A stretch of 64,000 nt of DNA from Mesorhizobium plurifarium (GCA_000824785.1 CCNB01000006.1:302770-366769); one strand, 5' to 3'; shown: positions 8,287 through 18,635, numbered from the stretch's first letter. Translations and numbers: made by a program. The notes: generated from the letters alone by a model not told the origin.

Positions 8287-8589
8287 TCAGCGGCGGCTGA
8301 TGAGAAGACCGGCAAGCAATCCGACCACGACAAGGCCGACGGCGGCGGTGGTCGCCGGATGATCGCGCGCCGTACGCTCGATCGCCCTGCCCCTGCGCCT
8401 TATTGCCGGCAACGCCTCGTGGAGGCGATCGGCAAGGTGCGAATAGTAGCCGGACGCCGCCTCGCGGCCATCCTCGTAATAGGCGTCACCGCGTCTAGCC
8501 AAAACTTTCTTGAGATCGTGCAACTGCCGCGAAAGCACCGCGACTTGGCTGTCGATATCAAGGTCGGAGAGGGTCGAAAACGATGCCAT
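8287..8589 (-). CDS. Small tail-anchored protein, DUF883/ElaB-like
   Basis: 100 residues: a helical N-terminal half (LDIDSQVAVLSRQLHDLKKV, likely coiled coil), a middle with DGREAASGYYSHLADRLHEA, and a C-terminal membrane segment (TTAAVGLVVVGLLAGLLISRR). This order is that of DUF883/ElaB-YqjD-type proteins, which tether to the inner membrane. Family assignment is by layout rather than by a specific motif. Confidence 0.6.
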   Translation of the reverse strand: MASFSTLSDLDIDSQVAVLSRQLHDLKKVLARRGDAYYEDGREAASGYYSHLADRLHEALPAIRRRGRAIERTARDHPATTAAVGLVVVGLLAGLLISRR

Positions 8590-8686
8590 GCTGCTTATTG
8601 TCCTTCTCTTCGAGAAGGCCTAACGCGCGGACGACGAGCCAGTTCCGGCGGGCCGACCGCGCGGCATCAAGTCGAAGATGACCCGT

Positions 8687-9226
8687 TCAACGAACCTGGT
8701 CGAGCAGGCGCTTGCATTCCAGCAAGTCGAACAACGCCTCCTGCAGCAAGGCACGATTGTCACGCGACAATTTCGAAGAGTCGGGCTGAACCGGACCTTC
8801 GTCGTCGCTCTTGCCAAGGCCGAAGAAACGGCGGCTGGGCTTGACCTTCGGCTGGCCGACCAGCGCGTCCTCGTCGCCGCGCGGCTGGGCGGCCGCCGTC
8901 AGCGGCACCTGCTCGGCCTGGCGGCGCTGGGCGATCGCCTCCACTGCGGCCATGTCGCCATTGCCGATGGCGACCAGAAAATGATTGCCGTTCTCGCGCA
9001 ACAGCTTCTGCACGCCTTTGATCGTATAGCCCTGATCGTAGAGCATATGCCTGATGCCCTTGATCAGCTCAACGTCCTGCGGCCGGTAGTAGCGCCGGCC
9101 GCCGCCGCGCTTCATCGGCTTGATCTGGGTGAAGCGCGTCTCCCAGAAACGCAGCACGTGCTGCGGCAGGTCGAGGTCTTCCGCGACTTCGCTGATGGTG
9201 CGGAAAGCGTCGGGGCTCTTGTCCAT
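8687..9226 (-). CDS. MerR family transcriptional regulator
   Basis: 179 residues. The N-terminal winged helix (about 9-78) carries the MerR signature: [20 protein letters not shown] then [20 protein letters not shown] and [15 protein letters not shown]. The rest is low-complexity with a short C-terminal helix ([19 protein letters not shown]), and no ligand cysteines are evident. The start at 9226 is set by GGAGG eight bases upstream. It follows ihfA on the same strand; a merR next to ihfA and plsX-fabH is a standard alphaproteobacterial arrangement. Targets are unknown. Confidence 0.88.
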   Translation of the reverse strand: MDKSPDAFRTISEVAEDLDLPQHVLRFWETRFTQIKPMKRGGGRRYYRPQDVELIKGIRHMLYDQGYTIKGVQKLLRENGNHFLVAIGNGDMAAVEAIAQRRQAEQVPLTAAAQPRGDEDALVGQPKVKPSRRFFGLGKSDDEGPVQPDSSKLSRDNRALLQEALFDLLECKRLLDQVR

Positions 9227-9358
9227 GGGCCAATCCTCCACACTGGACCACAATCCGGCGCATGATGCCGAATCGCGCCTTATTTCAGCGATTTATGAAA
9301 CGATATTCAAGCCCAGCGTCAAAACGGCCGGCGGTTTTCAACCGCATTCGCCAGCAAA

Positions 9359-9682
9359 TTACTTGCCGCCCTTGCCCTTGCTGTTCTGGTGCGAACGCAG
9401 GATCCGGTTCTTGAGCACGTTCGAGGATTTGAACGTCATCACCCGGCGCGGCAGGATCGGCACTTCCTCACCCGTCTTGGGGTTGCGGCCGATGCGCTCG
9501 TTCTTGGAGCGGACATGGAAGGTGGCGAAGGAAGACAGCTTCACCGTCTCGCCGCGAACGATGGCTTCGCAGATTTCATCCAGGACGGCCTCGACGAGCT
9601 CGGCCGATTCAGTTCGCGACAAGCCAACCTTCCGATAAACGGCTTCAGCAAGGTCGGCACGCGTAAGTGTCTTTCCCCCCAT
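9359..9682 (-). CDS. ihfA: Integration host factor, alpha subunit
   Basis: 107-residue HU/IHF-fold protein that bends DNA as a heterodimer with IhfB. The N-terminal [20 protein letters not shown] and the beta-arm with [13 protein letters not shown] followed by [11 protein letters not shown] are diagnostic; the proline intercalating in the minor groove is in NPKTGE. The gene lies between fabH and the merR gene on the same strand. The C-terminal tail ([11 protein letters not shown]) is slightly longer than in enterobacteria. Confidence 0.95.
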   Translation of the reverse strand: MGGKTLTRADLAEAVYRKVGLSRTESAELVEAVLDEICEAIVRGETVKLSSFATFHVRSKNERIGRNPKTGEEVPILPRRVMTFKSSNVLKNRILRSHQNSKGKGGK

Positions 9683-9785
9683 GCGACCGTCCCATCTGCT
9701 CGCAAAACGTAAATCGATACAGGTAAAGGCAGAGCCTAAGTAATTGATCCGTCAAGGTCAAGAACCGAACCGGCGAGTTCGGCAC

Positions 9786-10757
9786 TTACCAGCGGAGCAA
9801 CACCGCGCCCCAGGTGAAACCTCCACCCATCGCCTCGAGAAGCACAAGGTCGCCCTTCTTGATGCGGCCGTCGGCGACGGCCACCGAGAGAGCGAGCGGC
9901 ACCGATGCAGCCGAGGTGTTACCGTGTAAATCGACGGTGACCACCACTTTCTCTTCGGCAATCCCGAGCTTCTTGGCGGAAGCGTCAATAATCCGTTTAT
10001 TGGCCTGATGCGGCACGAACCAGTCGAGGTCCTGCGCCGTTATGCCGGCCTCGCCGAAGGTCGCCTCGATGACGTCGGTGATCATGCCGACCGCATGCTT
10101 GAACACTTCACGGCCTTCCATCCTGAGATGACCGACGGTTCCGGTCGTCGAAGGGCCGCCGTCGACGAAGAGCTTGTCCTTGTGCGCGCCGTCCGAGCGC
10201 AGGCTAGCCGCCAAGACGCCGCGATCTGTGATCGCGCCCGCGCCCTCTTCCGCCTCGAGAACCAGCGCGCCGGCGCCGTCGCCGAACAGCACGCAGGTCG
10301 AACGGTCGCTCCAGTCGAGGATGCGCGAGAATGTTTCCGAGCCGATCACCAGGACGCGTTTGGCGAGGCCGCCGCGGATATAAAGGTCGGCGGTGGCGAC
10401 CGCATAAACGAAGCCCGAGCAGACGGCCTGCATGTCGAAGGCGAAGCCGTGATGCATGCCGAGGCGGTTCTGGATTTCAACAGCCGTCGCCGGGAACGTG
10501 TTGTTCGGCGTCGAGGTCGCCAGGATGATGAGGTCGATATCGGCGGGCGTCATGCCGGCGCTGTCGAGCGCGGCGCGCGCCGCCGCCTCTCCGAGCGAGG
10601 CTGTCGTCTCGTCGTCGGCCGCGACGTGGCGCTGGCGAATGCCGGTGCGCTGGACGATCCACTCGTCGGAGGTCTCGACCATGCCTTCGAAGTCGGCATT
10701 CTTCATGATGCGGCGGGGCAGCGCGGCACCGTTGCCGCGCACGACTGATCTGATCAA
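9786..10757 (-). CDS. fabH: 3-oxoacyl-[acyl-carrier-protein] synthase III (KAS III)
   Basis: 323 residues, standard length. It starts fatty acid chains by condensing acetyl-CoA with malonyl-ACP. The catalytic triad is visible: Cys113 in [12 protein letters not shown], His in [12 protein letters not shown] and Asn in [12 protein letters not shown]. The C-terminal [13 protein letters not shown] is typical. It lies 9 bases after plsX, so the two are co-transcribed. Confidence 0.97.
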   Translation of the reverse strand: MIRSVVRGNGAALPRRIMKNADFEGMVETSDEWIVQRTGIRQRHVAADDETTASLGEAAARAALDSAGMTPADIDLIILATSTPNNTFPATAVEIQNRLGMHHGFAFDMQAVCSGFVYAVATADLYIRGGLAKRVLVIGSETFSRILDWSDRSTCVLFGDGAGALVLEAEEGAGAITDRGVLAASLRSDGAHKDKLFVDGGPSTTGTVGHLRMEGREVFKHAVGMITDVIEATFGEAGITAQDLDWFVPHQANKRIIDASAKKLGIAEEKVVVTVDLHGNTSAASVPLALSVAVADGRIKKGDLVLLEAMGGGFTWGAVLLRW

Positions 10758-10766
10758 GGCTCGTTC

Positions 10767-11837
10767 CTATTCCTCGGCGTCGGCGGCGACACCGGATTTC
10801 CTGTTTGCCTGCGCAGTCGGGTTGCGCGCATGGAACAGATCGAGGTCGGCCTCGATCCGGTCAAGCAGATTGTTGCGCACCATGTCGTAGCCGAGCTCGA
10901 TGGCGGCCGCAAAACCATCCGAATCGGCGCCGCCATGGCTCTTCACCACGATGCCGTTCAAGCCCAGGAAGACGCCGCCATTGGAGCGACCGACATCCAT
11001 CTTCTCGCGCAGCCTGTCGAAGGCGCCCTTGGCGAAGACGTAGCCGATCTTGGCCATGAGCGTGCGGCTCATGGCGGCGCGCAGATAGCCGGCGATCTGC
11101 CTTGCCGTGCCTTCCGCCGTCTTGAGCGCGATGTTGCCGGCAAAGCCCTCGGTGACCACCACGTCGACCGTGCCCTTGCCGATATCGTCGCCCTCGACGA
11201 AGCCGCGATAATTCATCGAGGCCAGATTGGCCTCGCGCAGCATGCGGCCGGCTTCCTTGACCTCTTCCTGGCCCTTGATCTCCTCGACGCCGACATTGAG
11301 CAGGCCGACGCTCGGCCGCTCGACACCGAACACCGAACGCGCCATGCCGGTGCCCAGAATGGCGAAATCGATAAGCTGATGCGCATCGGCGCCGATGGTG
11401 GCGCCGACATCGAGCACCACGCTTTCACCGCGCGTCGTCGGCCAGAGCGCCGCGATCGCCGGGCGTTCGATCGTGGCCATCGTGCGCAGGCAGAATTTCG
11501 ACATCGCCATCAGCGCGCCGGTATTGCCGGCCGAGATGCAGGCCTGCGCGCCGCCGCTCTTGACCGCCTCGACGGCCTTCCACATCGACGACTTCCAGCG
11601 ACCATGGCGCAGGGCCTGGCTCGGCTTGTCGTCCATACGCACGGCGACCTCGCAATGAACGAACTCGCTCACCTCGCCGAGTTTCGGGAACTTGGCGAGC
11701 TCAGGACGCACCACGTCCTCGCGACCGTAGATGACGAAGCGGATGTCAGGACGGCGGATGGCGACGGTCATCAGCGCCGGGATGACCACGCTCGGTCCGT
11801 GATCGCCGCCCATGGCATCGATGGAAATCCTGATCAC
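10767..11837 (-). CDS. plsX: Phosphate acyltransferase PlsX
   Basis: 356 residues. PlsX converts acyl-ACP to acyl-phosphate at the membrane, feeding PlsY in phosphatidic acid synthesis. The N-terminal [18 protein letters not shown] and the [18 protein letters not shown] and [17 protein letters not shown] segments are PlsX hallmarks. It is followed by fabH after 9 bases; 130 bases separate it from the DUF177 gene upstream, with no rpmF between them, as is usual in this order. Confidence 0.96.
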   Translation of the reverse strand: MIRISIDAMGGDHGPSVVIPALMTVAIRRPDIRFVIYGREDVVRPELAKFPKLGEVSEFVHCEVAVRMDDKPSQALRHGRWKSSMWKAVEAVKSGGAQACISAGNTGALMAMSKFCLRTMATIERPAIAALWPTTRGESVVLDVGATIGADAHQLIDFAILGTGMARSVFGVERPSVGLLNVGVEEIKGQEEVKEAGRMLREANLASMNYRGFVEGDDIGKGTVDVVVTEGFAGNIALKTAEGTARQIAGYLRAAMSRTLMAKIGYVFAKGAFDRLREKMDVGRSNGGVFLGLNGIVVKSHGGADSDGFAAAIELGYDMVRNNLLDRIEADLDLFHARNPTAQANRKSGVAADAEE

Positions 11838-11967
11838 GTAGTGTTTTTCTCACGGTTTGCCTGGCTTGCGGCGGACGCCTGCCGAGGTGAGGGGGCTCGC
11901 GAAGGTTCGGCGAAAATAGCGGTTTTGCGCCTGCGCACAACCAACTTTTCCAAAATCCGGACCACTC

Positions 11968-12516
11968 TCAGGATTTTCCAAGCAGCGAACGCAGCTTTTT
12001 CTGGAATTCGCTTTCCTCCGGCTGATCGTCGCCGGCGACGTCGAGCGAGGCTCCAGGCTTGCGCGGATAGGGGTCGATCGCCAGGCCGAAAAACTGTTCG
12101 GCCAGCGCGCCGACGTCGATGGTGTCGCCGGAAAATGTCTCCGGACTGTCCGGCCCGTCGGCGTCGAGGATGATTTCGCCTCCGCCCTCGAAACCTTCGC
12201 GCCCAAGCTTCGACTGCTCGGGCAGAAACAGCGCCTCGACAGACTCGTCGATATGCGCAGCGATCGGATCCAGGGTGACGATGCAAGCTTGCGTGATGTC
12301 GGCCTCGACGCGGCCGGTGACCTTGACGCCATTGCGCTTCCAGGAGGCCACGAGCAGCTCGGCGCGATAGCTTTCGACCGAAAGCAGGTCATATTCGGCG
12401 GCGAGCGCCTCACGCTGGCGCTCATCGGCCTCGATAACGACAGGCAGGCCCTTTTGCGGCAGCCGCGCGACATTAGCGACAAAGGACACAGGGCTGCGCA
12501 ATTCGGCGTCTTTCAT
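11968..12516 (-). CDS. DUF177 (YceD-like) protein
   Basis: 182 residues of the DUF177 family, whose members are linked to 23S rRNA/ribosome assembly in other bacteria. Recognisable features are the central VTGRVEADITQACIVTLDPI and the acidic stretch ending DTIDVGALAEQFFGLAIDPYPR. The start at 12516 is set by GGAGG five bases upstream. It sits in the conserved slot before plsX-fabH and 11 bases after the CBP3-like gene. Confidence 0.85.
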   Translation of the reverse strand: MKDAELRSPVSFVANVARLPQKGLPVVIEADERQREALAAEYDLLSVESYRAELLVASWKRNGVKVTGRVEADITQACIVTLDPIAAHIDESVEALFLPEQSKLGREGFEGGGEIILDADGPDSPETFSGDTIDVGALAEQFFGLAIDPYPRKPGASLDVAGDDQPEESEFQKKLRSLLGKS

Positions 12517-12527
12517 CACGGCCTCCT

Positions 12528-13070
12528 TCACACGCCGCCCGCGGCCGGGAACGCGGCGGTGCCGGCGACGATCGATTCGGTCGGCTGCGCGGCAAGCTTT
12601 TGGCAAGCCTCGCAGACATAATCCGCCAGCAGCGGCGCCTGTGGCCAGGAACCGGCGTCCGGCCTGACGTTGCGGGTGAGCGCCGCCGCAAGCGCCACCC
12701 GATCGTCCTGCCTGAGCGCGTCGTCATAAGCGGCCGTGCGGCCATAAAACATCTTTGCCAGCTTCTTCATGCGCTTGGGCACGCCGACATCGCTGATGCC
12801 GAGCTCGCGCAGCGAATGCTCGACATCGAGAAAGAACTCATCGATCAGCACTTGCGCGACCTCGGCGGCCACACCTTGCTCGCCATGCAGCCGGTGCTGG
12901 ACGAGATACATGTGCAGCGACAGCATCTCGAAGCGGCCGAGCGGCGTATCCGGCACATTCCAGTCGGAATAAAACACCGTTTGCCGCGCCGCTGCCACGA
13001 TTTGTGCGTAGAGCGCGTCGGTGATAGCGCGGTTGGCATTGCGTTCGCGGCCAAAAAGGCGCTGGAACAT
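12528..13070 (-). CDS. Ubiquinol-cytochrome c chaperone family protein (CBP3-like)
   Basis: 180 residues. The family helps assemble cytochrome b of the bc1 complex. The sequence shows the usual helical core with PLGRFEMLSLHMYLVQHRL, then VLIDEFFLDVEHSLRELGIS and VPKRMKKLAKMFYGRTAAYD. The start at 13070 gives the canonical MFQRLFGRE N-terminus. It is followed closely by the DUF177 gene and transcribed divergently from bamE. Confidence 0.88.
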   Translation of the reverse strand: MFQRLFGRERNANRAITDALYAQIVAAARQTVFYSDWNVPDTPLGRFEMLSLHMYLVQHRLHGEQGVAAEVAQVLIDEFFLDVEHSLRELGISDVGVPKRMKKLAKMFYGRTAAYDDALRQDDRVALAAALTRNVRPDAGSWPQAPLLADYVCEACQKLAAQPTESIVAGTAAFPAAGGV

Positions 13071-13187
13071 TGAGGGCGGTCTCCCGGGGACCTGTTGTTT
13101 GATTAGGCCTTGTTGCATCGGCGTCGAAGCTGGTTTACCGGTTTTGCGGCCCAGCGCAAGTTGCGGGGATGTGATGGAGAATTGTTG

Positions 13188-13712
13188 TTGGGTGCGCTGA
13201 AATTCAAGTCGTTCTTTGCGCCCGCCCCGGTGGGCGTGGCCTCGCTGCTGGTCGTGGTATCAGCGCTTTCCGCCTGCAATTCCTCCAAGATGTTCGGCGA
13301 CCTCCATCCAAGCGAGACGCTGACGAAAGGCTACGTCATCGACCAGCAGGCGATCGATTCGGTGCCGGTCGGGTCGAGTCGCGAACAGGTGCTTCTGGCG
13401 CTGGGCACGCCATCGACGACGGCGACCTTCGACAACGAGGCCTTCTACTACATCTCGCAAACGCGCAAGCGCTATGTCGCCTTCGACAACCCCCGCATCG
13501 TCGACCAGCATGTGCTGGCGGTCTATTTCGGCGCCGACGGCCGCGTCACCCAGATCGCCAATTACGGCCTCAAGGACGGCAAGATCTTCGACTTCATCTC
13601 GAGGACGACGCCGACCGGCGGCAAGGACCAGAACTTCCTCAGCCAGATCATCAGCGGCGCGAGCAAGCTGGCGCCCGGCATTCCCGGCGGCGGCAGCGGC
13701 GGCACGCCCTGA
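13188..13712 (+). CDS. bamE: Outer membrane protein assembly factor BamE (SmpA/OmlA lipoprotein)
   Basis: About 174 residues. A signal sequence ends in the lipobox LSAC, giving a lipidated cysteine and outer-membrane anchoring; the SmpA/OmlA domain follows (IDQQAIDSVPVGSSREQVLL, LGTPSTTATFDNEAFYYISQ). The start is uncertain: no ATG fits, and three consecutive TTG codons (13182, 13185, 13188) follow GGAGA; 13188 has the best spacing (7 bases). A frame open from 13110 is an alternative but reads as non-protein. The C-terminus is glycine-rich (PGGGSGGTP). Confidence 0.88.
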   Translation: MGALKFKSFFAPAPVGVASLLVVVSALSACNSSKMFGDLHPSETLTKGYVIDQQAIDSVPVGSSREQVLLALGTPSTTATFDNEAFYYISQTRKRYVAFDNPRIVDQHVLAVYFGADGRVTQIANYGLKDGKIFDFISRTTPTGGKDQNFLSQIISGASKLAPGIPGGGSGGTP

Positions 13713-13750
13713 GTTTACCCTTCCGGTCGATCTGCTGCAGCTCAAAACAG

Positions 13751-13780
13751 AACCCGTGAGGTCGCTCTCACGGGTTTTTG
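13751..13780 (+). terminator. Rho-independent terminator of bamE
   Basis: AACCCGTGAG (13751-13760) pairs with CTCACGGGTT (13767-13776) around GTCGCT and runs into TTTTTG, 39 bases after the bamE stop. Confidence 0.85.
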
Positions 13781-13857
13781 TTTGGCCATGGCCTGGCTTA
13801 GCTTGCCAGCTCGATAGTAAAATCCTATCAAGCCGACCGGGTTCGGGGGAACTTGAA

Positions 13858-14403
13858 ATGATCGGCGACGAGCGCGCAGAACCGGAAGGTTGGATGGCCA
13901 CGGGCACACCCGACCAGCCAACCGTAACGTCCGACTGGCTTGCGATCGCCCCTCCGGCAATCGAGGGCGTCCGGATCAAGGAAATCAGATCCGTCGCGAC
14001 GTCCAACGGCTACCTGACAGAGATCTTTCGCGAGGAATGGGCGCTCGACCAGTCGCCGGTCGGGCAAGTGTTCCAACGCACGATGTATCCGGGCGCCGTG
14101 ACGGGCTGGCACGCGCATGCCGTGACCCTAGACCGTTTGTTCTGCTGCGCCGGCAGCGTGCGAATATCGCTTTTCGATGGGCGCAAGGCCTCGCCCAGTT
14201 TCGGCACGGTCTGGCACAAGATCATCGGCGCCTCGCGCCCGGCAATCGTCACCATTCCGCCCGGTGTCTGGCACGGCGTGGTCGCGCTCGGACCGGAGAC
14301 GGCGTTGCTGCTCAACCTCGTCGACAAGGCCTACGCCTCTGACGCGCCCGATCATTGGCGGCTGCCACCCGATACGGAACAGATCCCCTACAAGCTGGTA
14401 TAG
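13858..14403 (+). CDS. RmlC-like cupin protein, dTDP-sugar 3,5-epimerase family
   Basis: 181 residues with the shape of dTDP-4-dehydrorhamnose 3,5-epimerase relatives: GYLTEIFREEW near 50, a cupin histidine motif in GAVTGWHAHAVTLDRLFC, and IPPGVWHGVVAL followed by LLNLVDKAYASDAPDHWRLP near the C-terminus. The start at 13858 has GGGGGA upstream. One base separates it from the glycosyltransferase gene, so the pair may modify a surface saccharide. Complete rml genes are absent here, so the exact sugar is unknown. Confidence 0.75.
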   Translation: MIGDERAEPEGWMATGTPDQPTVTSDWLAIAPPAIEGVRIKEIRSVATSNGYLTEIFREEWALDQSPVGQVFQRTMYPGAVTGWHAHAVTLDRLFCCAGSVRISLFDGRKASPSFGTVWHKIIGASRPAIVTIPPGVWHGVVALGPETALLLNLVDKAYASDAPDHWRLPPDTEQIPYKLV

Positions 14404-14404
14404 C

Positions 14405-15394
14405 GTGGAACCGGCCGGCCCCCGCGCGTCAATCGGACGGCTCGAACCGTTGGTTTCGGTCGTCATCGCGACGCATAATCGCCCGGCGGCGCTGCGCCAG
14501 GCGCTGAAGAGCCTCCTGGCCCAGACGATGCCGAACTGGGAGGCGATCGTCATCGGCGACGCGTGTCGGGCGGACACCGCCGCAGTAGTCGCCGCATTCG
14601 AAGACGCCCGCATCTCCTATGTCGATCTTCCGGTGAATTTCGGCGAGCAGTCGGGGCCTAACAATATCGGCTTTGCCCGCGCCAGCGGACGCTTCATTGC
14701 CATCTTGAACCATGACGATCTCTGGTTTCCCGACCATCTGGCGTCCATGTGCGGCTGGATCGACGCCACCAGCGCCGATGTGGTCCTCGCACGGGGCGCG
14801 GCCGTCGTATCGACCGAGAGCAAAGGCTCCAAGCACACCCTTCTCGGAAAGGGGCGCGGCGGCTTCTATGATCCCGTCATCACGGTGGGATACGGTTCGA
14901 CGCAAATGATCCGGCGGAGCTCGCTGCCAAGGCTCGGGCCATGGCGTCCGGCAAGCCAGTGCGTCTGCGAGAGTTCCCAGGACTGGCTATTTCGCGCCTG
15001 GCGCAAGGGGGCGCGGATCGCGACGATGCCGCATCTGACGGTGCTTATGCTGCATTCGGGCGCGCGCGAAGGCAGCTATGTCCACGACGCAGCCTGGGAG
15101 CAGGAAGAATTGCTGGAAGCAATGAGCGCGCCGGACGCACTGCGCGTCAGGATTCTCGGCAACGCCGAGGAACCTGCCCTGCCAAGCCGCTCCCGTTACC
15201 TCAGGCGCAGGCTGCTGGCTGCCCTCGGCATGCATCCGCGAGCGCGTTCCTTCCGTCGCCATTATCGCCGCGGCACGCTCGTTGCCATGCTGCGCCAGAC
15301 ACGCGGCTTGCCGCCAATGCCCGAGCGAGAACCAGACGCCGACGAATTGCTGGCCCGCTATCGCCATGGCAGCGAAAGGCGGGAAGCCGACTGA
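14405..15394 (+). CDS. Family 2 glycosyltransferase
   Basis: 329 residues. The GT-A fold begins with VSVVIATHNRPAALRQALKS; the metal-binding aspartates appear in ILNHDDLWFPDHL and the donor region in NFGEQSGPNNIGFARASGR. A GTG codon one base after the preceding stop is taken as start. The C-terminal 90 residues are arginine-rich, suggesting peripheral association with the membrane. The acceptor is unknown; the RmlC-like neighbour suggests a polysaccharide or glycolipid. Confidence 0.85.
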   Translation: MEPAGPRASIGRLEPLVSVVIATHNRPAALRQALKSLLAQTMPNWEAIVIGDACRADTAAVVAAFEDARISYVDLPVNFGEQSGPNNIGFARASGRFIAILNHDDLWFPDHLASMCGWIDATSADVVLARGAAVVSTESKGSKHTLLGKGRGGFYDPVITVGYGSTQMIRRSSLPRLGPWRPASQCVCESSQDWLFRAWRKGARIATMPHLTVLMLHSGAREGSYVHDAAWEQEELLEAMSAPDALRVRILGNAEEPALPSRSRYLRRRLLAALGMHPRARSFRRHYRRGTLVAMLRQTRGLPPMPEREPDADELLARYRHGSERREAD

Positions 15395-15437
15395 GTGCCC
15401 GCCGGGACGCGGAATGCATGATGTCATGCCGAAAAGC

Positions 15438-15470
15438 AAAGCCCGCGGGATCGCTCCCGCGGGCTTTGTC
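15438..15470 (-). terminator. Terminator of hppA, probably bidirectional
   Basis: AAAGCCCGCGGGA (15438-15450) and its exact complement (15455-15467) around TCGC. On the minus strand it is followed by GCTTTTCGG; on the plus strand it can also end the glycosyltransferase transcript. Confidence 0.8.
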
Positions 15471-15488
15471 CTGCAATCTCCGCCGCGA

Positions 15489-17630
15489 TCAGCCGTGCGC
15501 GAGCACGGCGAGCAGAAGCAGCGCGACAATGTTGGTGATCTTGATCGCCGGATTGACGGCCGGGCCGGCGGTGTCCTTGTAGGGATCGCCGACGGTGTCG
15601 CCGGTGACCGAGGCCTTGTGCGCCTCGGAACCCTTCAGGTGCTTGACGCCGGCCTTGTCGGTGAAGCCGTCCTCGAACGACTTCTTGGCGTTGTCCCAGG
15701 CGCCGCCGCCGGAGGTCATCGAGATGGCAACGAAGAGGCCATTGACGATGACGCCGAGCAGCGAGGCGCCGAGCGCCGCGAAGGCCGAAGCCTTCGAGCC
15801 CGAGATCAGGAACACGCCGAAATAGACGACGAGCGGCGCCAGCACCGGCAGCAGCGACGGGATGATCATTTCCCGGATCGCGGCCCTGGTCAGGATGTCG
15901 ACCGCGCGCGCATAATTCGGCTTCGAGGTACCGGCCATGATGCCCTTATCCTCGCGGAACTGCTTGCGCACTTCCTCGACGATGGAACCCGCGGCGCGGC
16001 CGACGGCGGTCATCGCGATGCCGCCGAAAAGATAAGGGATCAGGCCGCCGAAGATGAGGCCGGCGACGACATATGGATTGGACAGGTCGAAGGAGATCTC
16101 GCCCATGCCCTGGAAGTAGGGGTACTTGTCGCCATTGGCGGCGAAGAACCGGAGATCGTTCGAGTAGGCCGCGAACAGCACCAGCGCGCCAAGGCCGGCC
16201 GAGCCGATGGCATAGCCCTTGGTCACCGCCTTGGTGGTGTTGCCGACCGCGTCGAGCGCGTCGGTGGAGTGGCGCACTTCCTTGGGCAGGCCGGCCATTT
16301 CGGCAATGCCGCCGGCATTGTCCGTGACCGGGCCGAAGGCATCGAGCGCGACGATCATGCCGGCAAGGCCGAGCATGGTGGTGACGGCGATCGCGGTGCC
16401 GAACAGGCCGCCGAGCTGGTAGGTGGCGATGATGCCGCCGACGATGACGATGGCGGGCAGCGCCGTCGATTCGAGCGAGACCGCAAGGCCCTGGATCACG
16501 TTGGTGCCGTGGCCGGTGACCGACGCCTGGGCGATCGAGTTCACCGGGCGCTTGTTGGTGCCGGTGTAGTATTCGGTGATCACCACGATCAAACCGGTCA
16601 CCAGCAGACCGATCAGGCCGCAGATGAACAGGTTCTTGCCGGTGATGGCGACGCCGGCAACGGTGCCGACCTCGCCCCAGCCGACCGTGGCGGAGGTGGC
16701 GGCGGCAAGACCGACGATCGACAGCAGGCCGGTGACGATCAGGCCCTTGTAGAGAGCGCCCATGATCGAGCCGTTGGAGCCCAGCTTGACGAAGAAGGTG
16801 CCGACGATCGAGGTCAGGATGCAGGCGCCGCAGATGGCGAGCGGATAGAGCATGGCCGCGCCGAGAGCCGCAGTGCCACCGAAGAAGATGGCGGCCAGAA
16901 CCATGGTGGCGACGACCGTCACCGCATAGGTCTCGAACAGGTCGGCGGCCATGCCGGCGCAATCGCCGACATTGTCGCCGACATTGTCGGCGATGGTGGC
17001 CGGGTTGCGTGGATCGTCCTCGGGAATACCGGCCTCTACCTTGCCGACGAGGTCGCCGCCGACATCCGCACCCTTGGTGAAGATGCCGCCGCCGAGACGG
17101 GCGAAGATCGAGATCAGCGACGCGCCGAAGCCGAGCGAGACCAGCGAGTCGATGACGACGCGATCATTCGGCTGCAGGCCCATCGGGCCGGTGAGGATGG
17201 CGTAGTAGATCGAGACGCCGAGCAGCGCCAGGCCCGCGACCAGCAGGCCGGTGATGGCGCCGGACTTGAAGGCGATGTCGAGGCCGGCGGCAAGGCTGTT
17301 CGATGCGGCCTGCGCGGTGCGAACATTGGCGCGCACCGAGACATGCATGCCGATGAAGCCGGCGGCGCCCGAAAGCACGGCGCCGATCAGGAAACCGATC
17401 GCGGAGGTTATGGAGAGCAGCCACCAGGCGAGCAGGAGCACGACGATGCCGACGACGGCGATGGTGGTGTACTGGCGCGCCAGATAGGCCTGGGCGCCTT
17501 CGCGGATGGCCGCGGAGATTTCCTGCATGCGCTGATTGCCCTGATCGGACGCAAGGACCGAACGTGTCGCCCAGATGGCGTAAAGGACTGAAAGCAAGCC
17601 GCAGGCGATGACGGCGGTAATGATGGTCAT
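15489..17630 (-). CDS. hppA: Proton-translocating pyrophosphatase, K+-independent type
   Basis: 713 residues, about 16 membrane helices. It couples pyrophosphate hydrolysis to proton export across a membrane. The substrate-site motif [20 protein letters not shown] is intact. The segment [16 protein letters not shown] carries lysine at the position that makes the enzyme K+-independent (K+-dependent relatives have alanine). The start at 17630 is chosen because GAGGAAAA precedes it and the first helix begins there; upstream codons do not encode a plausible extension. Confidence 0.97.
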   Translation of the reverse strand: MTIITAVIACGLLSVLYAIWATRSVLASDQGNQRMQEISAAIREGAQAYLARQYTTIAVVGIVVLLLAWWLLSITSAIGFLIGAVLSGAAGFIGMHVSVRANVRTAQAASNSLAAGLDIAFKSGAITGLLVAGLALLGVSIYYAILTGPMGLQPNDRVVIDSLVSLGFGASLISIFARLGGGIFTKGADVGGDLVGKVEAGIPEDDPRNPATIADNVGDNVGDCAGMAADLFETYAVTVVATMVLAAIFFGGTAALGAAMLYPLAICGACILTSIVGTFFVKLGSNGSIMGALYKGLIVTGLLSIVGLAAATSATVGWGEVGTVAGVAITGKNLFICGLIGLLVTGLIVVITEYYTGTNKRPVNSIAQASVTGHGTNVIQGLAVSLESTALPAIVIVGGIIATYQLGGLFGTAIAVTTMLGLAGMIVALDAFGPVTDNAGGIAEMAGLPKEVRHSTDALDAVGNTTKAVTKGYAIGSAGLGALVLFAAYSNDLRFFAANGDKYPYFQGMGEISFDLSNPYVVAGLIFGGLIPYLFGGIAMTAVGRAAGSIVEEVRKQFREDKGIMAGTSKPNYARAVDILTRAAIREMIIPSLLPVLAPLVVYFGVFLISGSKASAFAALGASLLGVIVNGLFVAISMTSGGGAWDNAKKSFEDGFTDKAGVKHLKGSEAHKASVTGDTVGDPYKDTAGPAVNPAIKITNIVALLLLAVLAHG

Positions 17631-17711
17631 TGCCGGATTTTCCTCGATTGTTGGCCCAAAAGAACCCCTCCCTGGGCCGTTGGAACGGAGATGCATGCCG
17701 CGCACGGAATC

Positions 17712-17729
17712 CACCCCTTGGCTGGGGTG
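17712..17729. promoter_or_regulatory. Inverted repeat upstream of hppA
   Basis: CACCCC and GGGGTG flank TTGGCT, 82 bases before the hppA start. It may be an operator or a leader hairpin; nothing else in the 255-base gap to the next gene stands out. Confidence 0.3.
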
Positions 17730-17885
17730 TATGCGAAACAAGGCTTGGAACGTCAAGATATTGTTCGGTTTTTGCCCGGCTTTCGCCCAAAAGAAGAAGG
17801 CAGTAAACGTTGTGCCAGCACGGGCCTGGAATTAGATCGATTGAAATGACGCGAGGGCACCTTCGCCCAATCCGCCGACCTAGCG

Positions 17886-18635
17886 CTATTCGGCGCCCTG
17901 CCCCATGCGCCGCGCGGCGTAGCGCTCGATCGCCGAGAGGCCGTCATAGATCAGCACCGCGAGCGCGGCGACGATCAGGCCGCCCTGCAGAACGAAGGCA
18001 AGATTATTCGAGATAAGGCCCGCGATGATCACCTCGCCCAGCGTCTTGGCGGCAACCGTTGAGCCGATGGTGGCGGTGGCTAGGCTGATGACCACGGAAA
18101 GCCGGATGCCGCCGAGGATCACCGGGGCGCTCAGCGGCAGCTCGACCTTCATCAGCCTTTGCCAGCCGGTCATGCCGGCGCCGCGCGCCGCTTCCATGAC
18201 GTTGCCGGGCAGCGTGGTGAGCGCCGTCAGCGCGTTCTCGAAGATCGGCAGCAGGCCGTAAAGGAAAAGCGCGATCAGCGTCGGCTTCTCGCCGAAGCCG
18301 ACGGCGGGCACGGCAAGCGCCAGCACGGCAACCGGCGGGAACGTCTGACCGATATTGACCAGGCTGCGCGACAAGGGCAGGAACTCGGCGCCGGCCGGCC
18401 TGGTGACCAGGATGGCTAAAGCCACCGCGACGATCGTCGCCGCCACGGTCGCGACCAGCACGGTGCGCAGATGCTGCAGGGTCAGCGTCAGCAGGCTGCC
18501 CTGGTTGTAGATTGCCGGCGCGCCATTCTCGGTCAGCGGCTTCAGCAGCGGCTCGAACCAACCGGGGCTGGTGATGAAAACCACCAGCAACGCCAGGACG
18601 GCCAGCCTCAGCAGCGCGGGCAGCCAGGCTTTCAT
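17886..18635 (-). CDS. yehW: Osmolyte (glycine betaine-type) ABC transporter permease, YehW-like
   Basis: 249 residues, five or six membrane segments, with the binding-protein-dependent permease EAA loop (ENALTALTTLPGNVMEAARG, AGMTGWQRLMKVELP). E. coli YehW has about the same length. Its ATG overlaps the ATPase stop (ATGA), and this is the last gene of a four-gene set whose sizes and order match OsmF-YehY-YehX-YehW. Substrate could be glycine betaine or another compatible solute; not provable from sequence. Confidence 0.85.
   Translation of the reverse strand: MKAWLPALLRLAVLALLVVFITSPGWFEPLLKPLTENGAPAIYNQGSLLTLTLQHLRTVLVATVAATIVAVALAILVTRPAGAEFLPLSRSLVNIGQTFPPVAVLALAVPAVGFGEKPTLIALFLYGLLPIFENALTALTTLPGNVMEAARGAGMTGWQRLMKVELPLSAPVILGGIRLSVVISLATATIGSTVAAKTLGEVIIAGLISNNLAFVLQGGLIVAALAVLIYDGLSAIERYAARRMGQGAE

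Noticed and set aside
10830..12173. A 447-codon plus-strand frame opposite plsX and DUF177
   Set aside because: It spans several real minus-strand genes, shows no recognisable protein features and reflects the high GC content.
15282..17591. A 769-codon plus-strand open frame opposite hppA
   Set aside because: It is the antisense shadow of hppA: the minus strand encodes a complete, motif-rich pyrophosphatase, while this frame is a low-complexity string of Asp, Arg, Gly and Ala without any domain.
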